Source: Megalobrama amblycephala (Eukaryota > Chordata > Actinopteri > Cypriniformes > Xenocyprididae). From it: a stretch of 64,000 nucleotides of DNA. The position numbers and the translations under genes were made by a program. Where the stretch lies: positions 33,248,640 through 33,312,639 of the forward strand of contig NC_063061.1 of NCBI RefSeq assembly GCF_018812025.1, given 5' to 3'. Position 1 is the stretch's first letter; every line of letters starts with the position of its first letter. The notes beneath the pieces were generated by a model. That model was not told where the DNA came from and did not search any database. It saw nothing but the letters and a program-made list of their open reading frames with translations. Positions 38,173-52,116 of the stretch are shown piece by piece.

Positions 38173-38504
38173 AAAGGATAGTTCACCCAAAAATGAAAAT
38201 TCTGTCATCATTTACTCACTCTCATGTTGTTACAAACCCACATAAATTTCTTTGTTCTGATGAACACTAAGGAAGATGTTTAGAGAAATGTTTGTAATTA
38301 AACCGTTCGTGGACCCCATTTACTTCCATAGCAGGATAAAGGAATACTATGTAAGTAAATGGGGTCCACAAACGGTTTGGTTACAAACATTTCTCAAAAT
38401 GTCTTCCTTTGTGTTCATCAGAACAAAGAAATTTATGTGGGTTTGCAACAACATGAGAGTGAGTGATGACAGAATTTTCATTTTTGGGTGAACTATCCTT
38501 TTAA
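38173..38504. repeat. Hairpin MITE, GATAGTTCACCC family
   Basis: AAAGGATAGTTCACCCAAAA at the left and GGGTGAACTATCCTTTTAA at the right. The arms pair almost perfectly around a centre at about 38340 (GTAAATGGGGTCCAC blocks). Related to but distinct from the 394-851 family. It lies in an intron of the YqaJ gene. Confidence 0.8.
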
Positions 38505-39606
38505 TTTATTAACATCATAATTTAGCCTACTGTTAAACAGTGTCCCAAAATAACATTCTGTCCCACATTAGGTTTGCTGTGAAGGTGTCACCTTACCTTT
38601 TTTACATGTGATGGCATGAGCCACTTGCACTGCTCTGTTGTGCAGGAAGCTGAATCTCGCATCTTTACCCCAACTTCAATGGAAAAAAGAACTGCCCCTA
38701 CATGAGAACACGATTCTGATAGTCTGTGAACAGAACACAATATGACATTTTTTAAACCTCAAATGCAATCTGCACAAGTGGCAAAGTGCCATATATATCA
38801 GCACATTTTGATGATGTGCAATATAGCCTACTTATACTAATATGGATGGAGTAGCACTTTACATTAATCAACATGTTTATTCCTTAAAGCTCTCTCTCCG
38901 CTGGTTCTGAAGTACACAGTATGCTATAGCAGTAAGTGTGTGTGTGTGTGTGTGTGTGTGTGATCTCGTTGTAAACACCCTAGCCAACATAAATTACTTA
39001 CCCTGCCATGCAATTGCAATGAGCTGCAATGACTTCTCCAGCCTCCTTCGCAATAATCCAGGTCTTCAGAGGTGTTTCGCTTGACCTCTGAGAGTGGTTT
39101 ACCTTGGAACATAGACGACTGTCAGACTAACGTCGTCGTTAAGATGTGTTGCGTTACTGCTAGCCTCTTAGCACAAAAAAATATAAGAACAAACACTCAC
39201 TCCGGCGAAGATCAAACGATGATCATCGTGGAGCCGTTTGACACCGAGGTTGTGGACCCATCCGTTGACAAAAAAGTTGTATGCCTCCAGACTTTTATAG
39301 GCCTTCATTTGCTGTCTGGTGTAGTACGATGTCTGAAGGACCAGATAGTTGGTGATGTCAACAGCCTCAACTGTCGGTAAATCTTTCTACTGAAAACTCA
39401 CTCATCTTCATGAGGTATGGGTCACGTCCAACATATCTGTTAATTAACTCCTTGTATCTATGTCTTGAAACTGGATCTAAATCCATACAATACTGACTTT
39501 CTGCAACGGTTTCCTCTATAGACGTATTCTCCATGTTTACTTCCTACCCTCCATCTGCCTTCTTCCCGCCCTCGCGCGTCATCATAATCACGTGACTGAA
39601 ACCCTG

Positions 39607-40305
39607 CAATTGTAAAGTCATGCAGTGTGAAACCTTCTGTCGCCGATCCATCGTGCAGTTTGAACACAGCAGCGACTGAATGCTGGCCAAGATAGTCATG
39701 CAGTGTGAAAAGAATAGTGACCCAACTACTTTGAAAATCGTGCAGTCTGAACTCGGCTTTAGATGAAATCAACTGAAGATAAAAGACATTGGGGCGGTTT
39801 CCCGGACAGAGATTAAGCCTAGTCCTAGAATAAAATGGCCCTTTAAACCAGATTAACAGAAATCTGCTTTCTCTGTCATGGTTTAAAATAGTCCTAGACT
39901 TAGTCTAGTCCAGAGTTTAATAAGATGATTTCCTGGAGGAAGACTAGAGCTACTCCAGGACTACATTGAGGCTTAAATTAAACCTACCAGGAGGCAGGTT
40001 TAACTTCAGATTAACACTGTGTTTGAAAGAAGACACATGCATTACTTGGATATATATCGATATTGATATACACTGTATGTATGTATGTGTGTATATGTGT
40101 ATCCAATCTGACTTCTGACCTGTAATCATTTTAGATCAGATTCCAATCAGATAGACAAAAAGTTTTCAGATTTGGACTGACAGTGTGAACATAGCCTAAG
40201 TTTGACCTCTTTTCAAGAAGGTGATTTTGATTCTCTGATGGCTTTCATTAGGTTGTTATTCTCTCTCTTTCTTTACTTTTCTTTATTCTGTATACATGCT
40301 TTTCT
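39607..40305. other. Spacer with repeat fragments, no gene
   Basis: About 39607-39780 contains three copies of a CATGCAGTGTGAA-like motif. About 39790-40010 resembles a common fish repeat beginning GGGGCGGTTTCCCGGACAG. No coding signal is visible. Confidence 0.45.
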
Positions 40306-42594
40306 TAGTAGCTGTATATACTTATAGTTTCCTTTATTAAACTCATTTTATCTGCGCTTGATTGTGTCTGTGTTTGCTCACAAATCAAAGTCACTTAAAC
40401 GTTTGATCACTGCTGAAATCACATGACTTTGACACTCCGAATCACTGATTTGATTTGTAAAGCTCTGAAGCAGTGTTTTGAAATCGGCCATCACTGTAGG
40501 CTATTGTTGAAAAGTCATTATTTTAGGGGGGTTTTTTCGCGCACAAAAAGTATTCTTGTCGCTTTATAATATTAAGATCCACTGAACTCACAACTCACTC
40601 AACTGTTTCAAATATGTATTTAGTAGGCCTACATATGGACCTTGAGAGTTTCAATGGCTTTGTTCTCAATAGAGGCTTCACTGAACCATCGGATTTCATC
40701 AACAATATCTTCATTTGTGTTCCGAATGAACGAAGATCTTAATGGTGTAGAACGACATGAGGGTGAGTAATAAATGACATTATTCTCATTTTTGGGTGAA
40801 CTAACCCTTTAAGACAGTTATATACCGTTATCAACATGTTATGTTGAAATTCGTCTCTGAGAGAATATGCTCCATTAATGCCGCCGCGTCCGATGCCTAC
40901 AGCTCCGTAATTTTTTACTTTCACTTTCTGTAGTGAATATTGACCGAGGTTAAGACTTTTTCTCCGGCATAACTCTTGCACAAAGTTTGTACATTGCTTG
41001 TGTGATATCCATTGGCTCGGAAAGATTTCCAATATTGCGATGTAGGCTAACCCTTTTTTTCACTGTTTGCCACATAACTTGCAAGAATATAAGAATATAA
41101 TGCAACATTCACTTACACACAATTCAGTAAGCTTTTACAGAAGTTCACAGAAGTTATTAAACTTCAGTGTGTTGATTTTGATTTAAAAATATTTTGTAGT
41201 TCGTATTAATTTACCAAAACCTGGTTTTTACTAGAAAATGTTTCCCCCCAGACGATTTAACTTAGGGAAGACCCTGTATGTGCACAAGTAAAACAAATAC
41301 ATTTGAAAATGATGTTAAAGAATGATTTCTATCACATTTTAACTTTCCCTGGGGTCAGCAGCAACATTTGACTGTGTCTATTCAAGTATAAATTGTGTAG
41401 ACTACATGTGTTGCAGCAGTGTGGGTGAGTAGCTGACAGATGTGGGTATATTGAATTAAACTGTTGGCTTTCCAATACAGTCTGATGATCTGCTGCCATC
41501 TGGTGGTAAATAATGGTAAATGTAGTTTTAAAATGTATTAAAATTTTACATTTTGCAATAGTTCCAAAAAGAAAAAAGCAAGTCTGGAGTTAACATTAAT
41601 TTATCATTAATTAAATTTTTGATCTTTTAGCTGTCACCTGTTTACTTTGTGAGAAGATACAATGGAATGAAAGCCTGTTGACTGAATCATTCAGCCAGCA
41701 TGAGTGAACCAATCATCTCTCCCACGGCACGAAAACACGGATGAACATCGGAAGGTATGCTGAGAGACACTGTACTTCATAATATTTATCATCTCGCTTG
41801 TAATCGAGACATTAACAAAGACATTTTCGTCATGTTAGACATAAGATTAATGAATGTATACATATTGTAAATGACTTTAATAAACTTAAGTTACTTTTCC
41901 TGATATAACCTTCAGTAAATTCAATTAAAGGGTTTGAAATGAAAGGGTTTGTTCACCCAAAAATGAAAATCCTGTCATTAATTACTTATTTTTGGCCAGC
42001 TCCTGCGTCAGCATCATACTCATGCGTCGTGCTGATCATGTGAACAGTGTCGGGGTTTTGACTAGAACCTGGAAGCACTGAACGTAAACAACATATGAGA
42101 ATGACACAGAAGAGAAGATATTGTTGAATAAAATCATTATTTTTGTTTTTGCTCACAAAAAGTGTTCTCGCCGCTTCATAAAATTAAAGTTGAACCACTG
42201 CAGTCACGTGGACTATTTTAAATCTTTAGTAACCTACCTGTCTGGACCTTGAAAGGTTTGGTTAAATTGCACAAAAATACATTAATTTGTGTTCCAAAGA
42301 TGAACAAAGGTCTTAAGGGTGTGGAACGACATGAGGGTGAGTATTTAAAGACAGAATTTTCATTTTTGGGTGAACTAATCCTTTCATTTCTTTTTGACTG
42401 AAGAAAGAAAGACATGAACATCGTGGATGACATGGGGGTGAGTAAATTATCAAGAAATGTTCATTCTTAAGTGAACTAATCCTTTAAGCTAGTCCCACAC
42501 CGATTGTTTGATGCAATTCTTTGAAATGATTATTTGCATTTTATTACTTTTTGTTTAATTATGGTGATAACTCTCACACTCACTCTGATGTTTT
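40306..42594. repeat. Duplicated block, interrupted copy (left part)
   Basis: It follows 6984-9230 base for base with scattered substitutions and short indels, including both foldback repeats, up to CTGATGTTTT at 42594, where an 18-kb insertion starts. The right remainder of the block continues at 60657-60762. No gene is visible. Confidence 0.9.
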
Positions 42595-42608
42595 CAGGGT
42601 TGCCAACT

Positions 42609-43582
42609 TTGGGACTTTGGCTGGAGTGAGACCCTGTAAAAATTTCAGTTTGCACGTGTGCGCGGAGAAAATGTTTGGTAACCCTAATTTTAAAAATCAA
42701 TGTCAGTATTTAGTATAAACCCTGATTTATGCACAAAAAAACTGAATATAATGGAAACGCTTTTTCAAAATGTACAATTAATTTATTGATTGCACTATAA
42801 AAAAATAAAGATAAAGGTGAACAAAATATAGGTGATTAAATAACATGTAAAACAACAACATCAGAACAATAAGAAATATCAAAACAAAAGGGACACATAA
42901 TAGTTACTCCACTTGCCCAGAAAACCACAACACATATACATTCATTTCATTTCAGTACATTTAATTGAGATAATAAGGTAGGCCTATTATGTTGAATACA
43001 AACATGAAAAATTGTCCAGAGCAAAATTTGAAATGTATAATAAAAAAAAATCTATATATTGATCAAAATGAGAGAAATGTATGAAATATTACTATCATTG
43101 GGGTGAAATAATTTATTTTATTTTTTGTCAGTTTTGTTACCTGACTCGTGTGGAAGGGAAGGCAGAACGTACTCGGTTACTTACGTAACCTCGGTTCCCT
43201 GAGAGATAAGGGAACGAGTATTGCGTTGCAAACGCTATGAGAAAACTCCTTTTCTCGAGAAAATAACGGCCACGGTGTGTAAAGCAGAAGCAGCCTGGCC
43301 AGCGGCGGAGTGTGCACGATCCGGGAGTGCTGAAGACGTTCTGCGCGGCTTTGATGGGTGCGCGGCCACAAATGGGCGGCGACCGCTTCTTCCAGTGGCA
43401 GGAGCTTCACATATCCTTTTTCCTCAGCGCCCTCAACAAATAGAGCGTTAACTGTACGTACACACCGCCGCCGACTTGAGCTGCAAAGAAGCTCTGGCCG
43501 CTTTGTCAAAGACGCTTGTCAAAAAGTACGGGGAGCTTGACGCTTTGGCCGCTCTGAATATTGAGTGCGCGCGCGCGCGGCC

Positions 43583-43635
<53 letters not shown>

Positions 43636-44809
43636 TGCGCTGAAAATTTCATATTTTCAGCCTTTACCCGGGGGTTGGAAACAGCACATGCGCTGCAGAG
43701 GGGCAGCTCTCCTGCTGCAACATGCAGCTTATATGTTGCATGGCCATATGGGCTGTTTTTCTTTGTTTATTTCAACAAAACTCTCACTGGCCTATGTTTC
43801 TCAACCTTTTAGTCTCTCATTTTATGCACTTTTATTGATTTTTGTCATTTTTGTCATTTTTGCAGTTTTGTGCAGCACATATGCTGCACAAACCTGTCAC
43901 AAATGCTGCTGCGCCCACTGCTCTTATTTTCCAGAGGATTGAACGTTGTGCTTATTTTCACATTATTCAATATTCCGTTAGTCTCTAATAAATGTAAATT
44001 GAGGACATATTTTTCATATTTCATCCCATGGCCTCAACCAGGTGCAGCATATGTGCAGCGGGCCTCCCTTTTAGGGTAATGTTTTCGTATTAAAGGGTGA
44101 GCTCTCTCTCATCTTCCTTGTCAACACGTTAGTCTGCGAACGTGTGCACCGCTGTGATACAAAATGGCATGCACTAGTCCGACCACTGCACGTGCAGCGC
44201 ATATGCTGCGGTGTCTTTTCAACCGTATTTTTTTTGGTTGGAACCTGGATAAAACTATTAATCAAACCCGGACAAAACGGAAAATGTTATTCTAAAGACT
44301 AATCTGAAGACTAATAAGGGAAAATGTCCCTTATATAAAAAAATAAGGAATAAAATAAATGGGCAGTAAGGTGGTATGCTATTTATACTTTACAACTGGT
44401 TGATACCAAGGCAAACAGGGTATCACCTAACTGCCCATTCCTTTTATTCTTTATTTTATTTTATTTTTTAAAAGGGACAAATGCACATTTGCCTTTATTA
44501 GTCTTCAGATAGGTCTTTAGATTAACTTTAAAATAAACTGTGTAAAACACCTCTCATTACAATATGATTTTAGACTTTAGATAGGATCAATGTGGTGAAA
44601 ATTAAGAAAATGAGTATGAAAAGATTCCATTGCTTTTCTTTTTAAGTTATTTTGTAGGTTTATATGTGTTCAGGTTAGTATTTGGTGTGTGGATAAACAA
44701 CCAGAGCCTGCAAACATATACCTGTCCACCGTATGGCGATGTTGAGCTAGAATCCTAAAAGACCATGGAGGGAGTGGGGGGATGTTTTTAATTAGCATTT
44801 CCATTGTTT

Positions 44810-44852
<43 letters not shown>

Positions 44853-45558
44853 TGTGTAAGTGTGAAAGAGAGATTAAGTTGGTTAGAGGTCAAGGCTCAA
44901 AATACATCTTTTTTACTTTACAGATGTATAACAGATGAAGTGATCCTGATTCTTGCGTATAAATCAAGTAATCTGTGAAATGATAAAGCAGAGGATAATT
45001 GCAATGGTAGGCTACTAATAAAAGAAAAAATGATATTATTTGGTTAAGAGAAATTGCATTTTATTAACAAGATTAATCAAAGGTTATATTACAAAACATG
45101 GAGAATTATACAAAACTAAAGCAGAAATAGCAAATACATGGTTAAACAAAGGATTCTTTTAATATTTAAATTTTAATTTTCATTAAACTTGTTTCTCAAA
45201 GTGAACAAAGGCGGTGGAAAAATTGAATACCAGTATAACAATGTTAAATATACATTCAAGTTAATAAAGTTTGTGTGTCTTTAAACAGTTAGAAAACATT
45301 TTGACACTGATCTCTGCCACCGATGTCCTAAAGGTTTTTTTTATATATTTATTTATTTATTTATTTATTTATGTAGGAAATACATGGTACACGGATCTGT
45401 ATAGGCACTTAGAATAGTACAGCTCCAAGCACTATGAAAAAACACCAAAGAGTTATTAAATGTAAAACAATGCTGGTAAGCTTCACAACAATCAGGCCTG
45501 AGATCATTCAGGTAGGAAAAACTCTGCAATAATTTTGTCTCGTCGTCCAGCGTGATGT
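42609..45558. other. Left arm of the 18-kb unit, repeat-rich, no confirmed gene
   Basis: A partial inverted echo of the terminus (TTTGGTAACCCT) lies near 42678. About 43150-44080 looks like a nested older element (ACGTAACCTCGGTTCCCTGA, CpG-rich) with a (CT)n tract at 43589-43633. A stem of CTGAAGACTAATAAGGG and CCTTTATTAGTCTTCAG spans about 44302-44512. (GT)n tracts lie at 44813-44860. Repeats shared with other parts of the unit occur at about 44460-44512 and 45060-45086. Confidence 0.5.
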
Positions 45559-46904
<1,346 letters not shown>

Positions 46905-46939
46905 GGTTTTTGGTGCTGTTTTCGCGGAGATATTTGCCG

Positions 46940-46985
46940 AAAACCATCGGGTCCGATTAAAAATGGCGGCCGCGCTTCAGAACGC
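46940..46985. promoter_or_regulatory. CpG-rich YY1-type promoter element
   Basis: AAAATGGCGGCCGCG at about 46959-46973, with neighbouring CGCGAGAG, is the YY1-type core seen at many vertebrate promoters. It lies about 55 bp upstream of the small gene's ATG (minus strand). On the plus strand the same ATG opens a 48-codon frame rich in hydrophobic residues, so the region could be bidirectional. Confidence 0.45.
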
Positions 46986-47109
46986 GAGAGTGTTGCTTCT
47001 CTATGTATTATTTCTAATCCAACAGAAATATCACCTAGAACGCCGCACACCTGGACGTGCATGGTTCTTCTTTCTGGAGTTTTTCTTGGCGGTTGGCACA
47101 CAACTTGCT

Positions 47110-47925
47110 TAGTAGTATTCATTTATTCCAAAAATGAAATAAAAACAATGACTCACCACAAAATTCTGAATGATAGTGTTGATAAACTTTGATCCTCAGT
47201 ACAGGCTGACTTTAGAGTGCACACCATTTAGAGGTGGCTGGTGGGGGCAGGGGTAATTTGCAGGTCAACTCTTGAAAATGTGTGACTGTGTTAACTGTGT
47301 GTCTTATAACAAAGGAGCATCTTTATGTCAATATACAAAATGAACTAAAGTTTTTTATTTTTATTTTATTTAAAATATAATTTATAAATAAAATGTATTT
47401 ATTATAGGGGGTGAGCTGAAAATACATACAAGTATAAAAATGTTAACTATATATCTCGCCAGGGAATGCATTGTTATCCTGGTCTCAACAAATTTTACAT
47501 AGTTTATTTTAGAACTATTTTATTTTCTAACTACCTATTCTTTTTTTATTATTATTTATTTTAAAAGGGGCAATGCACATTTTCTTTATTAGTCTTCAAA
47601 ATAATTAATATAATTAGTATAATTTATTAGTCTTCAAATCTAGAAATTCTAATCTAGATTAGAAATATTACATAGAAAGGGTAATCTTTAAATGTGTGTA
47701 CCATTGTCTCAGACCAAGAAGCTTCAAAGAAATGATTAGCTGTTTTTGTGCATAGAATAGAATCTTTATTGTCTGTTATGTACATAATACAATTGAAAAC
47801 GGTGTAAAAAAATGTGCAAACAACATGCATTATATATTTTTTAAGAGTGCAAATATGTTTGTGGTCCGTATGGTCCATCAGTCTTGGCCTTGGACTTGAA
47901 CTGGTGAATGAATGGCCTGATGTGT
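47110..47925. other. Spacer between the small gene and gene A
   Basis: It contains sequence shared in inverted form with the tandem repeats at 52.1-53.9 kb (for example GTGTGTCTTATAACAAA near 47297) and one copy of the AAAAGGGGCAATGCACATTT motif near 47565. An AATAAA-like signal on the minus strand (TTTATT, 47763) could end gene A transcripts. No gene is visible. Confidence 0.5.
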
Positions 47926-50206
47926 TCACTCATCCAGCCAGTCGAGGTTTGTTGCTTCTCCTCGAAAAGATTTGCGTTTGACGCCGTAATCAAATAGCAG
48001 CTCCTCACATAAATTAATGTCTCTTTTTGCCTGGAACAGGATGACATCCCTCTGTCCTTCAGGGAAGTTCATCACGCAGTGGACTGGCCTCAGGTTTGCT
48101 CTCTTGGAGGAATGATTGATCCTCCGGCCCATGGTGTTTTCTGTAGGGTGACACTCACAGGGGAAAGTCTCAGCATCCACACAGAGGTCCCGACCAGCAG
48201 CGTGGAAAAAGACGAGGTAGGCCATGTCACCCTTGATGGACTCGACCAACTTCCGGCCCTCTGCTCCTGTGATTACCTTGCCATGGTAATCACAAACGAT
48301 GGAGCCCATGGCAAAGGGTTTGGTGGCAACAACTCCTGTGGTCAAAAGAAGGTGCAATTAGTATTCACTCCAGGAGTACAAATATCTGCTTACAAGACAA
48401 AAAGGGTATGTATTTTTATGTATTATGTCTACATACCATGTCCTTTTGTGCCAAAGTCCTTGAGGGCCAGGCCTGTCCACTTTTGGTTCTGGATAGCGGT
48501 GATGATCCATGGATCTGACTCCACCTGCACCCTAGTGACGGGCCTCCACTTTGCCACTACATCCTCGGGGCGAGGACAGTTGCCGGTCCAACCCTCTTTT
48601 TGGATCAGCAGTGACACCTTGCTGACAGAGGGGGGCCGTCTTGAACACTGGGCTGTCAAAGACAAATGTTAAATTAAAATTCTTGTCCATAATGTGAATT
48701 GTTACTTTGATTATAGAAATGTGTATACATTTTTTTTATAATAAAGCACACCAACTTACACAAGAGGAGCTCCTCCCGCTTGGCCAACTGCACAGACCTC
48801 CACCTGTCATAAAACATTCTGTCAGGTGGAAACCCCGCAGCGGTCCGCTTCTTCTTTGTGGGCGGGGTGCTACTCGCCTCCGCTGGAAACTTCAGGAGAA
48901 AAGCTCCAAAGTCCCGGTCATCCTGGTCAGCTGGGCCTCTTCCTCTCTTCTGCTTCCGCACCCCCCTCTCATCGGCCAGCTCATCAGAAGAAGAGCTGAA
49001 AGTTTGAGAAGATTTCATGTCAGCTACTTACAAGGTCTGTCTAGCTTTCTGTCAGAGTTTGAACAAGACAGAAACTATATGGATGTTGTGCGTTTTGGAT
49101 GATGACACATACCATGCCATAGTAATTTGGGCTCTTCTGGTTTGCTGGCTTGAAAAGCTTGGTAAATCATACCTACAATGAAGAACAAATCTCAGATTAA
49201 TCCTCAATTCTTTCAGTTTATTTTTCTTACAGAGAATAATATTATTTGAACTTTATGTAGTACATAAGCCAGACTATCATCTTAATTATTTTATATTTCT
49301 CGGTACAGTGCGTATAAATGCATACACTATTATATATGATTCTGCTAAAACTCACTGTTCATGCAGACGCCTGAGGTCACTTGTGACGTTGCCAACTGGC
49401 AGCCCTTGTTTGGACAGGAAAAATCTGCCCTGGTCGTCCTGACTGTCCTGCAGACATCCTGGACGAATCTTCTGGAAGTATGCATCCAGCATCTGTGGAG
49501 ATCAGATATGAAGTTAATGCATACCAAAAACTTTAAGACATCTGACCTCTGACCCTGATAAGATTCTAAAGAAAGCTTATTGTAAAGTATATATTGCATA
49601 CCACTTAACTGCATATTCTTGCTACATGTGCACTCCATTTTGCACTCATTGTTGGACTTGTTGTATTTATATGTCCCGCCACCAGTTTGTCACCATAGCA
49701 ACTCATCACATAATCATCACACCCAGCTGTTTCTAATCAACCTGCTTGTTAGCCCTTGTATATAAACCCTGTGTTTCTAGTCATGTGTGGTTTGGTATTG
49801 TTCAAGTACGTGTTGGTGTCTGTTCCTGGTCTCTCCTGTGGATTATCTAGTAAAAGACTTTCTTTGTTTCTATTCTATTCTATACTCTACTCCCTATTCA
49901 TTGTTTTAAAAGGGACAATGCACATTTTCTGTATTAGTCTTCAAATGAATTAATTAGTATAGTTTATTAGTATAATTTATTGGGTAAGCTTTAAATGTGT
50001 GTAAATGTGTGAAAATGCTGGGCAGAAATCCTGTTAGAGAACTTACAGCGGAGTCTTCCTCTGTGAGGGAAAATTTTGCACTCTGCTTTGTGGACTGCAG
50101 CTCCATGTCAATTCGTCCATCAACATTAGTCTTGTTGATCCAGTCTGAAGCCTGGAAAACAAATAAAGAACACAGTGAGTGACTGACTTTATACACACTG
50201 AGGAAA

Positions 50207-50616
50207 CACTGTAGAGTTTTTGTCTTGTTTCTAGTCAAAATATCTTAAAGTTCTTAATTAAAGAGGCATTTTCTTGACAAGTAAAAATTGTTGTTTTCAG
50301 AAAAAATAAGTCAGAGTTTTTCCTTAAAAACAAGCAAAATAATCTGCCAGTGGGGTTAAGCAAAATAATCTTATATCAAACCAAAAATAAACTATATAAT
50401 CTTAGTTTTCAGTTTGGATAAAGACTATTTTACTTACCCCACTGGACAGATTATTTTGCTTGTTTTAAGGAAAAAACTCACTTAATTTTGAGTTATTTTT
50501 CCTAAAAGCAAGAGAATGTTTTTTACTTGACAAGAAAATGCTTCTTGATCTAAGAATGTTTAGATATTTGTACTGGAAACAAGACAACAATTCTAAGAAC
50601 AGCATTTTTTGCAGTG
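50207..50616. repeat. Hairpin MITE, CACTGCAAAAAATG family (diverged)
   Basis: Starts CACTGTAGAGTTTTTGTCTT and ends AGCATTTTTTGCAGTG. The arms pair through ACAAGTAAAAA and GTTTTTCCTTAAAAACAAGC. It lies in an intron of gene A. Confidence 0.6.
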
Positions 50617-51483
50617 TAAAAGTACGTACTTTAAATGCCCTCACTGCTTCTGGTCGCTGGAAGTATCTCAGGACCAGGATGGCTTCGCAGAAGTACCGGA
50701 ACAGCGTCCATCTGGTCCTCTTCCACATGCTGCTGATCCAGGAGCTTCCTGTGGATGATCAGCATGTCCTGCCTTCTGACACTCTGAGGACTCTCTGGCA
50801 GTCGTGGAGAGTCGGCTGAGCAGGCCTAGAATGATTAGATGAAACAAAAAACAAATAAGGATGCGAGTTAGAGATGTTTCTGTATGCGTGTCTGGCAGCA
50901 TTCCAATATTAAATTTACTCTGCATTAAATGAAAAGTAATACTAGTGAATAACAACTCACTTTTTGTTGTGCGTTTCCACTGCAGCGCCTGGTGGTCTGT
51001 GACTGGATTCAGCATGTGCGTCCTTGGGGTCGTTCAGGATTAAAAAATGCCTTTCACGAAGGTCTTCCAGAAGAGCCTGTCTGCAAGCCTCATCGGGGTA
51101 CCGCTTGACCATCTCGTTGTAGTCCCAGGTTCTGCCTCGGAGGGTCCAGGCCTTCATGGACTTTTTGGCTCTCTCCACCTCTGCATTCCTCTCCTCAGAA
51201 GTCTGGTTCTTCATGCAGACCCGTAACAAGTGGTTAGGTAGCATCTCCTGTGGCCTAAAACACTGCAGACAGGAAATGATGCGACGATCCTTGTCACTGA
51301 GTGAAAGCAAAAGAATATAGAGAGTTGACTTGTGAAAAATATTCTTGATATTTGGTGACTTTGGTCCCACTTAACAAGTGTAGTCCAAACATTATACTTG
51401 ATGCTATTAAGCATACATGCCACTTAATATAAAGTGGGACCCTTTTTCTCACTTATTATCATGAACATGTATGCAAAGTTTCC

Positions 51484-51862
51484 ACACTGCAAAAAATGCT
51501 GTTCTTACTTAGAATTTTTGTCTTTTTTCCAGTCTAAATATCCTTAGCATAACATTCTTAGATCAATAAGCATTTTCTTGACAAGTATAAATTATTTTCT
51601 TGTTTTTAGGAAAAATAAGTCAAAATTAGGTGAGTTTTTCTTTAAAACAAGCAAAATAATCTGCCAGTGGGGTAAGTAAAATCTTAATCCAAACTGAAAA
51701 CAAGATTATATATCTTATTTTTGGTTTGAGATAAGATAATTTTACTTACCCCACTGGCACATTATTTTGCTTGTTTTAAAGAAAAACAAGCAAAACTTTT
51801 TTTAGATATTTAGACTGGAAACAAGACAAAAATTCTAAGTAAGATCAGCATTTTTTGCAGTG
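51484..51862. repeat. Hairpin MITE, CACTGCAAAAAATG family
   Basis: CACTGCAAAAAATGCTGTTC at the left, AGCATTTTTTGCAGTG at the right, with a near-complete foldback between them centred at about 51675. It lies in the first intron of gene A. Confidence 0.75.
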
Positions 51863-52116
51863 AACATGCTGTGGTGTTTTGACACATACATACAAAATTC
51901 ATATTACATTCGTAGAATAAAATCAAATGTTTACAGTTTGTGTCAGGTATATTAAATGATTAAATGAACTTACCGCTTGGGAGGCATTCTTCACAAATGA
52001 AAAAGCTGGTTTAACAAGCAGGAGGAATCTTCAGTGTTGGCTTCACCCTTTGTCTTGAACTGAGTAACTGGTGCCTCTGAGGCTAACCTTTTGTTGACTG
52101 CTTTGCAGATTTTAAA

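Larger units (their letters stand above)
35549..39534 (-). pseudogene. SWIM zinc-finger / YqaJ-like exonuclease of the ISL2EU-type element, one frameshift
   Basis: Exons on the minus strand: 39534-39201, 39102-39002, 38723-38597, 37750-37203, 36926-36743 and 35863-35549, all phase-compatible. Exons 2-3 carry a SWIM finger split by an intron (AHCNCMAG | LSESCSHVGA; C-x-C then C-x-H). Exons 4-6 form the YqaJ/lambda-exonuclease fold: SPDGIVACD, GICEIK and the YYYQVQAQL stretch correspond to its D-E-x-K active-site motifs. Exon 1 is interrupted near 39382: the frame from the Met codon (MENTSIEETV...) ends in a stop shortly after SEFSVER, while the conserved continuation (LPTVEAVDITNYLVLQTSYY) lies one frame over, consistent with a 2-base loss. 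The enzyme is thought to assist transposition or repair in ISL2EU elements. Because of the frameshift I list it as damaged; a polymorphism or sequence error is possible. Confidence 0.75.
32955..39606. mobile_element. ISL2EU-type (PIF/Harbinger-related) DNA transposon, near complete
   Basis: Imperfect inverted ends are seen near 32955 (GGTTGGTTTCACGTGAC, then CAGATGGAGGGCAGGAAGTG) and 39606 (reverse complement: GGGTTTCAGTCACGTGA, then CAGATGGAGGGTAGGAAGTA). Between them lie two convergent genes, a THAP-DDE transposase (+) and a SWIM/YqaJ exonuclease (-), the gene pair described for ISL2EU elements. Three younger foldback repeats are nested in introns. The element is about 6.65 kb. I could not assign a target duplication with confidence, so the exact termini are approximate. 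Confidence 0.75.
47926..51987 (-). pseudogene. Recombinase-SET gene A: SET domain open, recombinase part deleted
   Basis: Exons recognisable by homology to gene B: 51987-51974, 51296-50961, ~50813-50630, 50151-50047, 49492-49356, 49172-49113, 48995-48760, 48652-48437 and 48335-47926. The N-terminus has a C2HC finger (CLQCFRPQ...H...C). The two exons coding for the recombinase core-binding domain are missing, the exon at ~50.7 kb carries two frameshifts, and the exon at 49.1 kb has lost exactly 138 nt compared with gene B, removing the catalytic His and Tyr. Box-I Arg (FQRPEAV), the Lys strand and the QTRR Arg remain. The last exon encodes a KMT5A-like SET domain with YHGK, GRRINHS and FDYG all intact, so histone-lysine methylation chemistry looks possible. 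A usable frame through the damaged exon would need a cryptic acceptor (near 50747) followed by AGCATGTGG. It may be a decaying or repurposed gene. Confidence 0.7.

Noticed and set aside
43561..43942. Frames through the (CT)n tract encoding a Leu/Ser repeat
   Set aside because: Translation of a dinucleotide microsatellite; no supporting exons.
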